Assembly: GCA_023429365.1 (NCBI GenBank)
Contig: JAEYVW010000067.1
Coordinates: 1 to 8,017, forward strand
DNA: 8,017 nt
Direction: 5' to 3'
Source of the DNA: Bacteroidota bacterium
GTDB taxonomy: Bacteria > Bacteroidota > Bacteroidia > Chitinophagales > Chitinophagaceae
In this document: positions 5,517-8,017 of the stretch, piece after piece
Layout: every line of letters starts with the position of its first letter
Numbering within the stretch: position 1 is the first letter of the stretch
Made by a program: the position numbers and the translations under genes
The notes under the pieces: model-generated
What the model was told of the DNA's origin: nothing
The model's database searches: none
Seen by the model: the letters and a program-made list of their open reading frames with translations, nothing else

Positions 5517-7940
5517 TTATTGAACTATGAACATTTTTGTTTGACGATAGTCAGCACCTGTCACCACCATGTTATAAACACCTGGTGCCATGCTGGCCGG
5601 AAGATCAATAGTTTGTGTAATTGTACTTCCCTGGCTGTTGACCCTTTGTTTGTAAACATCCTGGCCATTGATATTCACTACACGCAGGTCATACTGACCG
5701 CTTCTTACATTGGACAGGCTGATATTCACCTGGTGACCTTTAACCGGGTTGGGGTACAATCTCAGGCTTTGCGTTGTGACGCCAAGTGTTACACTCAACA
5801 CTTTACTGTAAACGATCTTACCTGTTGTTTCTTCAGCTTTGATGCGATAGTAATTTGTGCCAGCTAACGGAGTTGCATCGAATGCAGTGTAGTCAGCTTT
5901 ATCATCCTGGTTGCTGGTTGGCAACTGCTGTCCGATTGCGACGAAGTCAGTACCATTAGACGAACGCTCAACTATATATTTCGCAACATCTTTTTCAGTC
6001 AGGTTGCTCCAGTCGATTTGAACACCATTATTTTTCTCATATGCTTTCACGTTGGCGAAAACAACCGGCAGCGGGTTGTCCAGTACAGAACTGCTGGCCA
6101 GGATAAAAGGACTGAAAGTTGCAACGGCATTTGAAGATGTAACGGTACCTGAAGTGGCATCGCCAGTAAATGCAGAATTGCCTTCATCTACCCAGGTAGT
6201 ACCTACCAGGTGAGCTACGCGAAGAGTAGCGGGGTTTGTAACATAATTTACACCATTGCAGGAGCTCAGGCTTTCCCATGACAGCACAACACGTGCAGTA
6301 GCGGAACCACCGCTTGTACGATCAAGTTCCCAATATTCGCAGGCGCTGATCTGAGTGATAGTTGGTGCAAGCGCTGCAACTTCAGGATTGCTCCTTACAA
6401 ATTCAGCACGGAATGTTGCACTAACTGAAGGCGCTGTGATACCGATTGTGCGATATCCTTCTCCGGCACTACCCACAGGAAAAGTAAAAGCTGTATTACC
6501 TGTTTTTGCCAAAGGTCCATTAACAAATGAAGTAGGTGTAGGGGCAGAAGCACCACCTGTTGCACGAATGGTGAGCAGGTTGGATGCAGAAGTTGTCAGC
6601 ATACCGTCGGTGAGTACCAGCATACGCGATACTTCCATCGGTTGAGACAATACTACATTCTGTCCGTTTACAGAATTATTGATGATCAGGTCGCGAATAA
6701 TATTAGAAGAAGTGGTTGTAAAAACACCGGTAGACTCGCCCTGGAATTCATAATCCGCACCACTGTTAAATGTGCGTGTCATTTGAATAGAGCCATTGGG
6801 ACCGAGACCTTCGCTGTGAGCTGTGATAATCTTACCACCTGCACTCAGTACAAAAGCACCTGTCGAACCATCCAGCTCAGATGTACCGAAGTCTACAATA
6901 GAACCTGTAGGAATTGAAAAGTTAATCGCGTTTGAAATTACAGCTGAGGGATCCTTTGTGAACACCTGGGGCACACCACCTACAAATGCAACGTTCGCAT
7001 TGCTGCTAGCTCCGGGAGTACCACCTCTTGAAAGCGTACCGCCAGTCATGGTGAAATCGCCGTTTACTCTTAGCGTATGTGTACCGCTGGAACCAACCAG
7101 TAATAATGTACCACCAGTTTGAATATAATCGCCCTGAACAATAGTAGTAGTGGGAGTTCCGGTATTCTTCAGGCGGATGCTGCCTGAACCTGTGTTAGCC
7201 ACAGTAAAATTTCCTTTTACTGTTGATAAACCACCTGAAAAGTTGAAATTACTTGTCTGTAAGGGGCTATTCCAGGTAAAATTTCCAAATGTCTGATTCA
7301 GATCTGATACAACTGAGTTCACAAAACCTTCCACGCTACAGGTAGAATTGCTATCCCAGGAAGCTCTTGGAATGCCACCACCGTTCCTGGCATGGATATA
7401 AGCTGAACCTGCAGCAAAAGAAAGTCTTGCAGCATGGCCGTATACCCATCCTGAATTCTGGATGATACCACCCACAGTTGTAAGTACGTTAGCGTTGTCG
7501 GCATCTAAAGTCCTTCCGCTTTCAACAATCAGCGTACCATCGATAGCCGCCGACGTAGGATTGCCGGCTGTACCGCTACCGAGTGTCAGGCTAATTCCTG
7601 CTCCAATCGTTAAGTCAGCACCGGCATCAATTACGAAATCATCACCGGCAGCGCCGTTGGTTATGGTAATTGTCCGGATCACCGAGTTGGAAAACCTTAC
7701 TGTGGAGTTGCCTAAAATAGTCAAACTCGCCAGGTTCAGATTACCACCAAAGGCTACCCTTGTCAGGTTGACCGAAGTGTTGTTTGGAAAGATAACATGG
7801 TCTCCGCTGGCCGGAACACCGTTATCCCAGTTTGCAGCGTTGTCCCATGCTGTATTGGCACCGCCGGTCCAGGTCGTAGTCTTCGACCAGGCCGTGGCCA
7901 CAAGCAGGACCGCCGCGAGTAAAAAGTAGACTTTTTTCAT
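5517..7940 (-). CDS. Secreted T9SS cargo protein, beta-rich, type A sorting domain (upstream paralogue)
   Basis: The 807-residue protein has a Sec signal peptide (1-19, cleavage likely AWS|K). The motif TWTGG...AWDNAANWDNGVPASGD (23-47) follows, then a long Gly/Thr/Ser/Asn-rich region of short beta-strand repeats. Examples are VKGNFTV (241-247), VQGDYIQTGGTL (268-279) and VNGDFTMTGGTLS (292-304), suggesting a beta-helix or ladder. Landmarks shared with the neighbour are GGIPRASW (188-195), STC (199-201), LNQTFGN (214-220), KTGNTAFTFPVG (479-490) and CEYWEL (534-539). Residues 624-727 are fibronectin-III-like, and the last 80 (728-807, LYPNPV to FIVQ) are a type A T9SS sorting domain. The protein is expected outside the outer membrane, and no enzyme active site is recognised. 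It ends in a strong terminator. The 77 bp upstream show no convincing promoter. ATG at 7940 gives a complete signal peptide and lacks a Shine-Dalgarno. Confidence 0.9.
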   Translation of the reverse strand: MKKVYFLLAAVLLVATAWSKTTTWTGGANTAWDNAANWDNGVPASGDHVIFPNNTSVNLTRVAFGGNLNLASLTILGNSTVRFSNSVIRTITITNGAAGDDFVIDAGADLTIGAGISLTLGSGTAGNPTSAAIDGTLIVESGRTLDADNANVLTTVGGIIQNSGWVYGHAARLSFAAGSAYIHARNGGGIPRASWDSNSTCSVEGFVNSVVSDLNQTFGNFTWNSPLQTSNFNFSGGLSTVKGNFTVANTGSGSIRLKNTGTPTTTIVQGDYIQTGGTLLLVGSSGTHTLRVNGDFTMTGGTLSRGGTPGASSNANVAFVGGVPQVFTKDPSAVISNAINFSIPTGSIVDFGTSELDGSTGAFVLSAGGKIITAHSEGLGPNGSIQMTRTFNSGADYEFQGESTGVFTTTSSNIIRDLIINNSVNGQNVVLSQPMEVSRMLVLTDGMLTTSASNLLTIRATGGASAPTPTSFVNGPLAKTGNTAFTFPVGSAGEGYRTIGITAPSVSATFRAEFVRSNPEVAALAPTITQISACEYWELDRTSGGSATARVVLSWESLSSCNGVNYVTNPATLRVAHLVGTTWVDEGNSAFTGDATSGTVTSSNAVATFSPFILASSSVLDNPLPVVFANVKAYEKNNGVQIDWSNLTEKDVAKYIVERSSNGTDFVAIGQQLPTSNQDDKADYTAFDATPLAGTNYYRIKAEETTGKIVYSKVLSVTLGVTTQSLRLYPNPVKGHQVNISLSNVRSGQYDLRVVNINGQDVYKQRVNSQGSTITQTIDLPASMAPGVYNMVVTGADYRQTKMFIVQ

Positions 7941-8017
7941 TGCTCAGAAATTTAATTGTATGGAAATAATAAATCGCTTCCTTAGGGTAATAAAGGAGTG
8001 GATTAACTGAGCTTTTG

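Noticed and set aside
6355..7122. Several + strand open frames opposite the 807-codon gene
   Set aside because: They are antisense shadows produced by the Thr/Gly/Ser-rich codons of the real gene, with no family resemblance.
7462..7929. 155-codon + strand open frame with valine/proline/alanine-rich sequence
   Set aside because: It is antisense to the signal peptide and N-terminal region of the 807-codon protein and lacks any domain or plausible start context.
2769..7940. Enzyme function (glycoside hydrolase or protease) for the two large secreted proteins
   Set aside because: No catalytic motif could be recognised; only secretion, beta-repeat and fibronectin-like features are visible.
7947..7954. 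TAAATTTC on the - strand upstream of the 807-codon gene as a -7 box
   Set aside because: It is seven of eight to consensus, but no TTG lies at the required distance and it would place the transcription start almost on the ATG.

Overview
The window looks like the chromosome of a Bacteroidota bacterium, most likely a member of Chitinophagia or a relative. The evidence is two large secreted proteins with type IX secretion (T9SS) type A C-terminal sorting domains, a DUF4293-type membrane protein, a Bacteroidota-type promoter (TTG-N20-TAnnTTTG), and start codons preceded by A+T-rich leaders without Shine-Dalgarno sequences. The genus is an inference.

Left part, + strand (36-1961): an AraC-family regulator with a DUF6597-like N-terminus, then a small lipoprotein with an NTF2/SnoaL-like fold, then a cytoplasmic SnoaL-like protein. 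The second and third genes are 28 bp apart and probably co-transcribed. The 80-bp gap after the regulator holds two 13-bp direct repeats exactly 21 bp apart, the spacing of classical AraC half-sites. They are the best candidate here for an undescribed regulatory signal.

Middle (1962-2768): a non-coding stretch with a 16-bp tandem repeat, a long interrupted inverted repeat (2019-2101), and a near-consensus promoter a few bases upstream of the DUF4293 gene (2240-2659). That gene converges with the - strand genes, and the 109-bp gap between the convergent stops contains overlapping hairpins.

Right part, - strand (2769-7940): two tandem paralogous genes of 804 and 807 codons. Each encodes a signal peptide, a long beta-rich region, a fibronectin-III-like segment and a T9SS sorting domain. 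The later gene (2769-5183) lies downstream of the first in the direction of transcription. Each has its own terminator hairpin, and a 10-base motif is shared beyond both stop codons, so the duplication included the 3' untranslated region. The proteins are probably exported across the outer membrane and anchored at or released from the surface; their ligand or role cannot be read from the sequence. No RNA genes, insertion sequences, CRISPR arrays or integrase genes were seen.
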